This document shows, piece after piece, positions 1-7,040 of a stretch of 9,185 bases of DNA; within the stretch, counting starts at the first letter, position 1; each line of letters begins with the position of its first letter. Source of the DNA: Pseudobdellovibrionaceae bacterium (GTDB taxonomy: Bacteria > Bdellovibrionota > Bdellovibrionia > Bdellovibrionales > JAMPXM01). The position numbers and the translations under genes were made by a program. The DNA lies in contig JALHOI010000092.1 in the NCBI GenBank assembly GCA_022843085.1, forward strand, positions 1-9,185, written 5' to 3'. The notes under the pieces were generated by a model. It was given only the letters and a program-made list of their open reading frames with translations, was not told where the DNA came from and made no database searches.

Positions 1-1371
1 AAGCGCAGCGCCGCCTCGGCCTCCGTCAGTCGCCACGTGGACCATCAATTCGTCTGCAAGAATTTTAGCCGTTTCATTCAAGACCGGAGTTAAACCACTC
101 TTTGATTCAATTCTCGTAACGCCTTCACGAGGAATGTGAGCGGACGTCTGCTGCAGAATACCGTGAATCATCGCCGCGGCGTCGACGCCCGAGATCGGCT
201 CTTCGCCGGCCGCATAGATATCGGTGATGTAGACGCGGTCAGCGAGTCCAAAGCAGGTCAAAAATTGATCCCAACAAAGCTTCGTCCGCGTGAATCGATG
301 AGGCTGAAATGCCACGACCAGCCGCCGACTGCCGTACCGCTCTCGAAACGCCTTCAGCACCGCTTCGATTTCCGTAGGATGGTGACCGTAATCATCGAAT
401 ACATCCATCTGTGCGACGCTGCCTTTGTGCTGGAACCGACGGTCGACACCCCGAAAGCGGTCGAGACCACGAACGATGGTCGGAAAATCGATTCCAGCTT
501 CGAGTGCGCTCGCAATCGCGGCGGCCGCATTAAGAGCGTTGTGACGACCCGGTACGTGAAGCACAAACGAACCCAACTTTTCGCCCCCTAGAAAGACATC
601 ATAACTGCCCTTTTCACCGACAAGGCGAAGGTCGCAATCATTTGAAAAGCCGTAACGAACAAGACGCTTGCCGAATGGAGCAAAGGTCTCGCGAATCATC
701 GGATCATCCCAGCACACGATCGCAGCACCGTAAAAAGGTACGCGACCCGCAAAATCAAAGAACGCCTTTTTTAAATGTTCGAATGTGCCGTAGTGATCGA
801 GGTGATCATTGTCGATATTTGTCACGAGGGCGATCTCTGGGTTCAGTCTCGAAAAACTTCCGTCGCTTTCATCAGCCTCAGCGATCATCCAGTCGCCAGA
901 GCCTAGCACCGCCGTCGATTTGATGAGATCGAGGCGGCCGCCAACTACAATAGTGGGGTCTGTTTTCGCTTCAAGAAAAATGGCCGCGATCATCGATGTT
1001 GTTGTGGTCTTTCCGTGCGAACCACCAACGGCGACTCCACGCTTAAGGCGCATGATCTCGGCTAAAGATTCAGCTCTTGGAATCAGCGGAATTTTCAATC
1101 GACGCGCTTCTGCATATTCAGGGTTACTGGGTTTCACAGCGCTTGAATAAACAACGACTTCGGTGCCGTGAATGTTTTCAGGCTTTTGACCAATCTCAAT
1201 CTTGATACCGATTTCGCGAAGCCGTTGAACTTGCGCGTTTTCGCTGAGGTCTGATCCGGTCACTGTCGAACCCATATTGTGGAGAAGCTCGGCGAGTCCA
1301 CACATTCCGATGCCGCCGATGCCGATGAAATGGACTCGAGCCCCCATCAGTGTGCGCATTGGTGTCTTCAC
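1..1371 (-). CDS. murC: UDP-N-acetylmuramate--L-alanine ligase MurC (C-terminal end cut by window edge)
   Basis: MurC is the cytoplasmic ATP-dependent ligase that adds L-alanine to UDP-MurNAc, the first step of stem-peptide synthesis. I translated it by hand from a GTG at 1371; the frame stays open to base 1 for 457 codons. Visible motifs are the Rossmann-like FIGIGGIGM near residues 15-23, the ATP-binding GGSHGKTTTT at 116-125, EADESDGSF at 165-173, TNIDNDHLDHYG at 184-195, then PGRHNALNA, FDDYGHHPTE and FQPHRFTR. These cover all three Mur ligase domains. The GTG overlaps the MurG stop (GTGA), and GGGAGGT lies 8 bases upstream, which decides this start; Met5 and Met9 are less likely. The last visible residues (VATDGG) fit poorly with the usual LGAGD-like end of the family, and the stop lies outside the window. 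The length suggests only a few residues are missing. It is the third gene of the ftsW-murG-murC chain. Confidence 0.95.
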   Translation of the reverse strand, partial: MKTPMRTLMGARVHFIGIGGIGMCGLAELLHNMGSTVTGSDLSENAQVQRLREIGIKIEIGQKPENIHGTEVVVYSSAVKPSNPEYAEARRLKIPLIPRAESLAEIMRLKRGVAVGGSHGKTTTTSMIAAIFLEAKTDPTIVVGGRLDLIKSTAVLGSGDWMIAEADESDGSFSRLNPEIALVTNIDNDHLDHYGTFEHLKKAFFDFAGRVPFYGAAIVCWDDPMIRETFAPFGKRLVRYGFSNDCDLRLVGEKGSYDVFLGGEKLGSFVLHVPGRHNALNAAAAIASALEAGIDFPTIVRGLDRFRGVDRRFQHKGSVAQMDVFDDYGHHPTEIEAVLKAFRERYGSRRLVVAFQPHRFTRTKLCWDQFLTCFGLADRVYITDIYAAGEEPISGVDAAAMIHGILQQTSAHIPREGVTRIESKSGLTPVLNETAKILADELMVHVATDGGRGGAAL

Positions 1372-2492
1372 GTATTGCTACCTCCCAAAACGTGGCCCGC
1401 AATGACTGCGGCTGCTTGTGGTGAGGCAAACCTTCGCACGGCCTGCTCGAGACGCTCAACTAAAACCGGATCATCCTGAAAGCTTCGAACACCACGACTC
1501 AAACTTTCGACCGAAAGATTTTTTTGCTCGATCAACATTGCAGCCCCTGCCGCCTCGAAAACTTTCGCGTTCTTAAGCTGGTGGTCGTCTGCTGCCGAAG
1601 GAAGCGGCACTAATATTGAGGCCTTGCCAGCCGCAGCTAGTTCGGCGGCCGTACTGGCTCCGGCCCTACAAATTATCAAGTCGGCCCATGCGTAACGGGC
1701 ATCCATGTCGTGAATATATTCAAGGCACGTCACGCTAATCTTTCGTCCTTTAGCAACGAGCTCGGCATACTTTTTCTGCGTCTCTTCGAAATCGAGTCGA
1801 CCCGTTTGGTGGACAAGCTCAATGGCCTCAGACCAGTGATTCGAACCGACCCAATCCGAAATGACCCGATTGATGGCCCGTGCACCTTGGCTTCCACCAA
1901 AAACTAAGATTCGAAACGGTCTTCCCTTAAGAGGCGATCGTACGACTGGCAAAATCGATGAGCGCACTGGAAGGCCGACACGATGAGCGCTTTGCCCCGA
2001 AAGATCTTTTGCCGCCTCGTCGAAAACAAGAAGCCGCTCGTCGACAACTTTCGCGAGAAGCCGATTCGTCAATCCCGCCTTTGCGTTAGGCTCCCAGATC
2101 ACCGTACGCCGCCCCATCAGAGCCGCCACAAACAGAAAGGGGCCTGAGGCAAAGCCGCCAACACCGAGAACCGAGGCGGGTTGCAATTTTAAAATCAGCT
2201 TAAGGGCTTGAAAAAATGCGAGCGGAAAACCGAGCAAAGTCTTTATGCGCGTCCAAAATCCGACTGTGTGATGAAGCTTGCCTATTTTAATCAAGTGAAG
2301 CGGCAGCCCTTCGCGCGCGACGATTTTTTCTTCCAGGCCTCCGTTTGCTCCAACCCAAAAAACTTCGTGACCCAAATCGCGAAGAACCTTCGCCACCGCA
2401 AGGCCGGGATAGATGTGGCCGCCAGTTCCCCCGCCCGCAATCACGACTCGACTCATCTGGCTATTCGTATCGCCATTCGTCTGGCCATTCAT
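1368..2492 (-). CDS. murG: UDP-GlcNAc:lipid I GlcNAc transferase MurG
   Basis: MurG transfers GlcNAc onto lipid I to make lipid II at the inner face of the cytoplasmic membrane. The 374-residue product has the GT28 N-terminal glycine loop GGGTGGHIYPG at residues 20-30, a second nucleotide-binding loop FGGSQGARAIN, and the donor-site signature RAGASTAAEL followed by LPSAADDHQLKNA. The C-terminal half is complete. Its ATG overlaps the ftsW stop as ATGA, so translation is probably coupled, and its own stop overlaps the murC GTG. The first 12 residues (MNGQTNGDTNSQ) come from a 12-base tandem repeat and precede a second ATG at 2456, giving MSRVVIAGGGTGGH. Family members usually begin close to this point, so 2456 is a serious alternative start that would give 362 residues. 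The function is secure either way. Confidence 0.96.
   Translation of the reverse strand: MNGQTNGDTNSQMSRVVIAGGGTGGHIYPGLAVAKVLRDLGHEVFWVGANGGLEEKIVAREGLPLHLIKIGKLHHTVGFWTRIKTLLGFPLAFFQALKLILKLQPASVLGVGGFASGPFLFVAALMGRRTVIWEPNAKAGLTNRLLAKVVDERLLVFDEAAKDLSGQSAHRVGLPVRSSILPVVRSPLKGRPFRILVFGGSQGARAINRVISDWVGSNHWSEAIELVHQTGRLDFEETQKKYAELVAKGRKISVTCLEYIHDMDARYAWADLIICRAGASTAAELAAAGKASILVPLPSAADDHQLKNAKVFEAAGAAMLIEQKNLSVESLSRGVRSFQDDPVLVERLEQAVRRFASPQAAAVIAGHVLGGSNT
2457..2492 (-). repeat. Three tandem 12-base units at the MurG N-terminus
   Basis: Read on the minus strand, three consecutive 12-base units are ATGAATGGCCAG, ACGAATGGCGAT and ACGAATAGCCAG, followed directly by the ATG of MSRVVIAGG. They encode MNGQ, TNGD and TNSQ. 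The array begins on the start codon that overlaps the ftsW stop and stays in frame, so it extends MurG by 12 polar residues without breaking the overlap. The units differ at 2-4 positions, so the expansion is not very recent. A slippage or duplication origin is an inference. Confidence 0.8.
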
Positions 2493-3628
2493 ATTGCGCC
2501 CGCAGACCGCACTTTAAAACCGAATCGCTCACGGCGCTCAAGCGCAAGCAAGAGGCCGAACAGTAATCCAGACATCACGGCCGAGCTTCCGCCGTAGGAC
2601 AAGAACGGAAGTGTAAGCCCCTTCGTTGGCAGCAGACCCATTGCGACGCCAGCGTTGACGAATACAGATAGGCCGAACACCGAAGCTAGACCGGTGGCAA
2701 GAGCTCTGCGAAACGGATCGTCGGTGCGAGACGCCAAACGAAAAGCACGAAGCAGGCAGTAGCCATAGAGCATGAGAAGCATGAAGACTCCAACAAACCC
2801 CATCTCCTCGCCAAGGACCGCGAGGGTAAAATCAGTGTGCGCCTCGGGTAGGAAAAAGAGTTTCCCCTGCCCTTCGCCAAGTCCCGTCCCAGCGAAGCCG
2901 CCGGTTCTTAAGCTCAACATAGACTGTATGACCTGAAAACCCTTGCTGTCAGAGACGGACCACGGGTCAAGAAATGTCATAACCCTAGCACGTCGGTAGG
3001 GGACCTGCATGACCAGAACAAAAAACGCCGGCGCTGCAACAGCCGCTGACGAAATGATCCATACCCAAGGAAGTCCAAACACGAACAGCACCGAAAAAAC
3101 CGTAGCTGAAGCAATCGCGAATGTTCCGAAATCAGGCTGCTTCAAAAGCAGCGCCAGCGGTGTCGCCAACAGCGCAAACAGCAGAGCCTGTCGCGGTAGA
3201 GGTTTGATGTTGGCCATCCAGGTGCCTCGTCTCGCGATCAACGTCGCAAGAAAAATTGGCAGCGCAACTTTGATAAGTTCGGCAGGCTCAAAAACGTTCG
3301 AGCCCGGAAGGTTCACCCATCTTTTGGCTCCGCCCGCGCTGATTCCAAGCCCTGGAATCAGTGTCATCGCAACACCGAGCCCTGCGACCGGCCAAAGCAA
3401 CCAGCCCAGCCGCTCGATCCATCGCCACGGTGTAAACGCGACCGCACCCATCAACGTGAACGCCAGGCCTGCAAACAAGAATTGCCGTCTTACGAAGAAG
3501 AGGCCATCGCCTCGCGACTCAATCGCGAATATGTAGCTCGAGGTATAGACCTGAACGACGCCAAGCCCAAGCAGTGCGAACGCGGCCAACCAGAGCCCTG
3601 TGACGGTGCGATTCTTCTCAACATCCAT
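2489..3628 (-). CDS. ftsW: Septal peptidoglycan glycosyltransferase FtsW (SEDS family)
   Basis: FtsW is the polytopic SEDS enzyme that polymerises lipid II at the division septum with its partner class B PBP. The 379-residue protein has many hydrophobic segments starting near residue 12. Family landmarks are KRWVNLPG with FEPAELIK (102-120), GTGLGEGQGKLFFLPEAHTDF (split motif, 247-267) carrying the TD whose Asp266 matches the catalytic aspartate, LGEEMGFVG (272-280), and TKGLTLPFLSYGGSS near 335-349. RodA is the paralogous alternative, but the position directly before murG favours FtsW. ATG 3628 is the only good start before the first membrane span. A weak TCTAGGG sits immediately against it, inside a small CTAGA/TCTAG inverted repeat, so initiation may be inefficient or structured. 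Its stop overlaps murG. The upstream gene terC is 80 bases away on the same strand, so readthrough is possible. Confidence 0.95.
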   Translation of the reverse strand: MDVEKNRTVTGLWLAAFALLGLGVVQVYTSSYIFAIESRGDGLFFVRRQFLFAGLAFTLMGAVAFTPWRWIERLGWLLWPVAGLGVAMTLIPGLGISAGGAKRWVNLPGSNVFEPAELIKVALPIFLATLIARRGTWMANIKPLPRQALLFALLATPLALLLKQPDFGTFAIASATVFSVLFVFGLPWVWIISSAAVAAPAFFVLVMQVPYRRARVMTFLDPWSVSDSKGFQVIQSMLSLRTGGFAGTGLGEGQGKLFFLPEAHTDFTLAVLGEEMGFVGVFMLLMLYGYCLLRAFRLASRTDDPFRRALATGLASVFGLSVFVNAGVAMGLLPTKGLTLPFLSYGGSSAVMSGLLFGLLLALERRERFGFKVRSAGAI

Positions 3629-3648
3629 CCCTAGAAGTCTAGAGTTTT

Positions 3649-3687
3649 ACCAAGGCCGCGTCTCGCGCTTTTTTCCACGACCTTGGT
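3649..3687 (-). promoter_or_regulatory. 12-bp hairpin between terC and ftsW
   Basis: On the minus-strand transcript, ACCAAGGUCGUG (3687-3676) can pair over its full length with CGCGGCCUUGGU (3660-3649), using two G-U wobbles and a 15-base loop. On the opposite strand the same two positions become C-A mismatches, so the structure is best as minus-strand RNA, the sense of terC and ftsW. The sequence after it is A-rich rather than a U run, so it is not a standard intrinsic terminator. It could be a processing site, an attenuator or a weak 3' end for terC. A further short inverted repeat, CTAGAAGTCTAG (3631-3642), lies between it and the ftsW start. Confidence 0.5.
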
Positions 3688-3708
3688 CTGCTATTTCAAT
3701 CTACAATC

Positions 3709-4722
3709 TCAGTCCGCACTTTTTGTCTTACGACGATCGATCACAATCGAAGCCAAAATCGACGAACCAATCAAAGTTGCAATGATCGCAAGCGACCACC
3801 CGATGGGAAACTTTCCGCCAAACAGATTGTTCAACCACACCATCTTGAGACCCACGAAAATCAAAACCGAGGCAAGCCCGTACTTGATAAAGCCGAACTC
3901 ATCCATCACGCCCGCCAACATAAAGTACATCGACCTCAAACCCATAATCGCAAAGATGTTCGACGTAAACACGATCAGGGGTTCTTTTGTCAGCGCGAAA
4001 ATCGCCGGTACTGAGTCGATGGCAAAGATGATGTCACTCAGCTCAAGAAACACGAGGGCCAAAAACAAGGGCGTGACGTAGACAAGGCCATCTTTCTTCA
4101 GAAAAAACGCAGGGCCTTCAATCTTCGGGTGGACCCGAAAAACCTTTTCAAGTTGTCTGACGAGAAAGTTATTTTCTAATGTCTGCGGCTTCGTGCCCGC
4201 AAAGAACATTTTCACGCCCGTCAGAATCAAGAGTGCGCCAAAGAAAATAATTACGGCGTGGTACTGCATGAGCACCGAACCCATCGCGATAAAAATCGCC
4301 CTGAAAACGAGAGCACCTAAAATGCCCCAGAAAAGAACTCGATGCTGATAGATTTTCGGAATGCCGAAGTAAGCAAAAACCACGGCGAAAACGAAGACGT
4401 TGTCGATCGCCAAAGATTTTTCGATCACAAAGCCGGTCGTAAACTCAAGCGCAGACGTCTTCGCTTGAAGGATCGGATCAAAGCCGGGAATCGACGTGAA
4501 GCGCTCGTCGGTCGCGAACGAGTGGCGCATGTAGAAATAAAACAGCACATTGAAGATCAGCGCCAAACTAATCCAAGCGGCTGTCCAAATTGAGGCCTCT
4601 TTAAAGCCGACTTCGTGTGCTTCTTTGTGAAAGACACCTAGATCGAGAGCCAGAATCAAAAGAACAAAGCCCGTAAAGGCTGCGTAGAACCACCAATATT
4701 CAGCCAGCGGAAAAAGTAACAT
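3709..4722 (-). CDS. TerC/Alx family integral membrane protein, probable metal (manganese) exporter
   Basis: The 337-residue polytopic protein matches the TerC family. It has two related acidic membrane motifs typical of the group, EKSLAIDNVFVF at 101-112 and ELSDIIFAIDSVPAI at 227-241, plus an early LALDLGVFHK near 25-33 and a late GLKMVW near 291-296. Characterised relatives (Alx, MntP-independent Mn efflux, TerC of tellurite operons) are linked to manganese export and metal loading of exported proteins; the substrate here is inferred. ATG 4722 is supported by AGGGGAG (4739-4733). No yybP-ykoY manganese riboswitch is recognisable upstream. The gene is divergent from an NhaR-like regulator, which probably controls it, and lies 80 bases ahead of ftsW on the same strand. 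It is not a usual member of the cell wall cluster. Confidence 0.93.
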   Translation of the reverse strand: MLLFPLAEYWWFYAAFTGFVLLILALDLGVFHKEAHEVGFKEASIWTAAWISLALIFNVLFYFYMRHSFATDERFTSIPGFDPILQAKTSALEFTTGFVIEKSLAIDNVFVFAVVFAYFGIPKIYQHRVLFWGILGALVFRAIFIAMGSVLMQYHAVIIFFGALLILTGVKMFFAGTKPQTLENNFLVRQLEKVFRVHPKIEGPAFFLKKDGLVYVTPLFLALVFLELSDIIFAIDSVPAIFALTKEPLIVFTSNIFAIMGLRSMYFMLAGVMDEFGFIKYGLASVLIFVGLKMVWLNNLFGGKFPIGWSLAIIATLIGSSILASIVIDRRKTKSAD

Positions 4723-4948
4723 GACGTTTAAGCTCCCCTAAAAAGACGCATAAAACCAAAAAGACACACGATCAAAAAAGCGACAAACAAAGTCCGAAAA
4801 CTCGAAGCAGCGAGCGCCGGATACTCTCGCCAATCCGGTCGCGGGTCAATTGACTCGTTGGAATCTTCACTTTAATCATTCATGTCTGAAATCGATAAAT
4901 GAAATCAAGTTCATACTTTGAAGCGATATTAACGCGGCGAAAGACAAA
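4723..4948. promoter_or_regulatory. Divergent terC / NhaR-like regulator intergenic region with TTCA/TGAA dyads
   Basis: This 226-base region must hold the promoters of both divergent genes. Three overlapping or nearby dyads share the same half-site: TTCATGTCTGAA at 4879-4890, ATGAA-N6-TTCAT at 4899-4914, and TTCATACTTTGAA at 4910-4922. The last fits the T-N11-A pattern of LysR-type operators. A TATTAA at 4927-4932 could be a -10 element for the plus-strand gene. The arrangement suggests an autoregulatory LysR site that also serves terC. Binding by the adjacent regulator is inferred. Apart from the hydrophobic stretch noted separately, the rest of the region shows nothing else I can name. Confidence 0.5.
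4728..4871 (-). other. Hydrophobic 47-codon open stretch ahead of terC, no ATG
   Basis: Directly upstream of terC the minus strand holds 47 open codons ending in TAA at 4730-4728, five bases before the terC ATG. The second half reads FRTLFVAFLIVCLFGF followed by MRLFRGA, which resembles one transmembrane span with basic ends. The first half is polar and acidic. There is no ATG at the front, but ATG-AAT-GAT-TAA lies in the same frame immediately upstream (4883-4872), so one in-frame stop separates a possible start from the stretch. Options are a broken small gene, a leader peptide starting at a rare codon (ATT or TTG), or chance. I see no clear ribosome binding site for it. Confidence 0.25.
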
Positions 4949-5833
4949 ATGAATCCGTGGATCAACTACCATCACCTCTTCTACTTCAAAACGATCGCTG
5001 AAGAGGGAACCGTATCGAAAGCGGCCGAAAAACTGCGGCTCGGGCAACCGACTCTTTCTGCCCAGCTTAAGCAGTTTGAAGACAACCTCGGTGTTCAGTT
5101 GTTTGAAAGATCGCACAAGAAAATGAAGCTCACCGAGCACGGAAAACTCGCTCTCGACTATTCAAGAACCATCTTCCAGATCGGCTCTGAAATGTACGAA
5201 GCTCTTCATGACCGCCTCCGACCTCTGCGTCCGGCTTTACACATTGGATCTCTCGATAGCGTGTCCAAACAAATCACGCTTCAGCTGGTCGAGCGAGCCT
5301 ACAAAATTTCCCCTTGCCAGATAACCCTCTCAGAGGGCGCTCCCGATCACCTTTTGCGAGAACTGGTTTCGCATCGAATGGATCTTATGCTGACCAATTT
5401 TTTACCCAGCGGAATCGACGGCCGAAGCCTGCACCCTCGTTCGATCTCAAAAAAAAATGTCGCGTTCTACGCGGCGCCCACCTTCAAGAACCTGAAAAAA
5501 AACTTTCCCAGCTCTATTTCGGGTCAACCGGTCATTCTTCCCACCTATGACAGTCGGCTTCGTCAAGACCTCGATCACTGGGCAAAATTGCATTCGGTCG
5601 AGCTCAATGTCATCGCCGAAAGCCAAGACATCGCAATCAAAAAACTCATGGCGACAACTGGACTCGGCCTTATACCTGCGGCGTCACATACTGTTAACGG
5701 TCAGATGTCGCGCGGCGAGCTGATCGAAATTGGCCCTCTGCAAGGGGTTCACGAAGAGCTTTTTCTCATCTCGGCTCAGCGGAAAATCGAAAATCCAATC
5801 GCCCTAAAACTGAAGGAGTCATTTCGGATATAG
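4949..5833 (+). CDS. LysR-family transcriptional regulator, NhaR-like
   Basis: This is a 294-residue LysR-type regulator of normal length. The N-terminal winged helix-turn-helix spans about residues 5-65, with INYHHLFYF, the recognition region GTVSKAAEKLRLGQPTLSAQ (20-39), then LFERSHKKMKLTEHG. The rest is the ligand-binding domain. The opening INYHHLFYFKTIAEEGTVS and the IGSLDSVSKQ segment near the domain linker resemble E. coli NhaR as I remember it, so NhaR-like is a better call than generic LysR. E. coli NhaR responds to sodium and pH, but no sodium antiporter is present here. The neighbour is the divergent terC, which is the likely target. ATG 4949 has only a weak purine-rich GCGAAAG upstream. 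The downstream operon starts shortly after its TAG. Confidence 0.9.
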   Translation: MNPWINYHHLFYFKTIAEEGTVSKAAEKLRLGQPTLSAQLKQFEDNLGVQLFERSHKKMKLTEHGKLALDYSRTIFQIGSEMYEALHDRLRPLRPALHIGSLDSVSKQITLQLVERAYKISPCQITLSEGAPDHLLRELVSHRMDLMLTNFLPSGIDGRSLHPRSISKKNVAFYAAPTFKNLKKNFPSSISGQPVILPTYDSRLRQDLDHWAKLHSVELNVIAESQDIAIKKLMATTGLGLIPAASHTVNGQMSRGELIEIGPLQGVHEELFLISAQRKIENPIALKLKESFRI

Positions 5834-5845
5834 TTTAAAGCGATC

Positions 5846-5937
5846 GTGAAAATTTCTTTTATCTATTTTCACAATGCAAAAGACTTTCGTATCCTTGGTT
5901 CATGAGCACACGAGGGCTCATCACGAACTTCTAGAAG
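5846..5937 (+). promoter_or_regulatory. Leader with three consecutive inverted repeats before the baeRF operon
   Basis: Three symmetric elements precede the release-factor-like gene. GTGAAAAT (5846-5853) and ATTTTCAC (5865-5872) form an 8-11-8 inverted repeat. ATGAGC (5902-5907) pairs with GCTCAT (5916-5921), and this stem extends to GTTC (5898-5901) with GAAC (5925-5928) across a 3-base bulge. CTTCTAGAAG (5928-5937) is a perfect palindrome touching the ribosome binding site. A TATAGT at 5829-5834 could be a -10 element; I see no good -35. If translation starts at 5949, this is a structured 5' leader of about 110 bases. If it starts at 5874, the second and third elements are coding. Confidence 0.4.
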
Positions 5938-5942
5938 GAAGG
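5936..5942 (+). promoter_or_regulatory. Ribosome binding site that decides the baeRF start
   Basis: AGGAAGG sits 6 bases before ATG 5949, an excellent Shine-Dalgarno arrangement. The alternative ATG at 5874 is preceded by an AT-rich inverted repeat with no purine-rich site. The palindrome CTTCTAGAAG overlaps the site's first two bases and could partly occlude it. Confidence 0.7.
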
Positions 5943-5948
5943 TCTAAC

Positions 5949-7040
5949 ATGCCTGTCAGAAAGACGATTCTCGAACCGCTCATAAAGTCTACCGGCGGAC
6001 TTCATTTGACCGCCTATCTTGAAAGAAACGAAGCCGTCGAACTTCAGAATACAATTCAGCATGCCTACGAATACCTGGCACCTGTCTTGGATTCTGAAAA
6101 ACGAAACAAGTTTCTCGAGCCGCTCGATCGGCTGCTGAAGTCGCTAACCACTTATCCAAGGCGGCTCGACCATATCACTGGCAACGTCGGAATCTTTCGT
6201 ACTGAAGATCTGTTTCAGGTCATCAATCTGCCGGTTGCCGTTCAAACGTCGTGTTTTATAGCTGACAGCTTTCACGTGAAGCCACTGCTTCGATGGTGCC
6301 AAGAGGATCAAGACTTTTTGCTGTTGGGTGTGACACCTCAATCCGTTCATCTTTTTTCTGGCAACCAGCGCTCGTTTCATCAGATCGATTCGTTTCATTG
6401 TTTGAATCTCGAAGCTGATCAAGTCGAACTCGCTGCTTGGCTTCAGGGCTATTTGCGGTCGCGAAAAGACCGCCAAACGTTTCGAGTCTTCGTCGCCGGA
6501 CAAGAAGAACTGACGGGCGTCGTTCGAACGACGATTTCACATTTGAACTGTTCGACCACTCACATTGCCGCGCTCTTCAGCGAACCATTGGCAAACCAAA
6601 CTTGCGCACAGGTTCGAGAGTTTCTGAAGACGGAATCGCTTCAAACTGCTGAACGTTTCTTACGTGACTTCGCGGACGAGAGTGACGGCCTTCGCATAAG
6701 AAAAAATATTTTTGAGATCTCTCGCGCAGCGACCCAGGGCCGGGTCACAAAACTCGTTGTCTGCGACAATCTCAACATTTTTGGAAAAATCGACCCCGGG
6801 TCGGGAGGACTTTCGCTACATCCTTTTGATCAAGATCACGAGGATGACGATATTCTCGATGACCTTGCCCAGATTGTTCTCAGTCGCGGCGGTGAAGTTC
6901 TTGTTGCACCAAGTGAAAAAATTCCGAACGCACGCCCTGTTCTCGCTTTGGTCGACGAAGGCCGTCGGATCCTTCGGCCCTCGACAGCAAAACTCACACT
7001 GAGTGAACAGTATGAGGCTCTTCAAGAGAGGTACGGATGA
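5949..7040 (+). CDS. Bacterial eRF1/Pelota-like protein (baeRF family, Balon-like), no GGQ
   Basis: I recognise the baeRF group of bacterial archaeo-eukaryotic release factor homologues, which includes the hibernation factor Balon. With ATG 5949 the product has 363 residues. Landmarks are GGLHLTAYLE (16-25), the FRTEDLFQVINLPVAV and DSFHVKPLL segments (83-114), LLLGVTPQSVHLFSGN (124-139) closing domain 1, VFVAGQEELTG (180-190) in the central domain, and in domain 3 GRVTKLVV (264-271), a spaced acidic DDDILDDLA (299-307) and SRGGEVLVAP (312-321). A 28-residue tail follows where relatives often end. No GGQ occurs anywhere, so peptide hydrolysis is not expected. Balon is known to occupy the ribosomal A site with EF-Tu in dormant cells; a similar role is inferred. 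ATG 5874 would add 25 residues but lacks a ribosome binding site. The gene heads an operon with a membrane protein and HPF through ATGA overlaps. Confidence 0.82.
   Translation: MPVRKTILEPLIKSTGGLHLTAYLERNEAVELQNTIQHAYEYLAPVLDSEKRNKFLEPLDRLLKSLTTYPRRLDHITGNVGIFRTEDLFQVINLPVAVQTSCFIADSFHVKPLLRWCQEDQDFLLLGVTPQSVHLFSGNQRSFHQIDSFHCLNLEADQVELAAWLQGYLRSRKDRQTFRVFVAGQEELTGVVRTTISHLNCSTTHIAALFSEPLANQTCAQVREFLKTESLQTAERFLRDFADESDGLRIRKNIFEISRAATQGRVTKLVVCDNLNIFGKIDPGSGGLSLHPFDQDHEDDDILDDLAQIVLSRGGEVLVAPSEKIPNARPVLALVDEGRRILRPSTAKLTLSEQYEALQERYG

Noticed and set aside
1..60. Frameshift near the MurC C-terminus
   Set aside because: The last visible residues diverge from the usual LGAGD-like end, but the other two frames are not better and the frame stays open to the edge. 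Sequence beyond the window is needed to judge.
136..1150. Plus-strand open frames opposite murC
   Set aside because: They are antisense to well-conserved MurC motifs and look like arginine- and serine-rich shadow translations.
3655..3674. Plus-strand terminator (CGCG-TCT-CGCG then CTTTTTT)
   Set aside because: No plus-strand gene ends here; the nearest genes on both sides read on the minus strand. The stem is only 4 bp and is part of the larger minus-strand hairpin.
4733..4740. GGGGAG upstream of terC as part of a yybP-ykoY manganese riboswitch
   Set aside because: Only one GGGGAG element is present, and its position fits a ribosome binding site. I could not find the second conserved element or the paired stems of the riboswitch in the 226-base intergenic region.
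4880..5140. 86-codon minus-strand frame opposite the LysR start
   Set aside because: It lies antisense to the conserved helix-turn-helix coding region and has no recognisable features, so it is a shadow frame.
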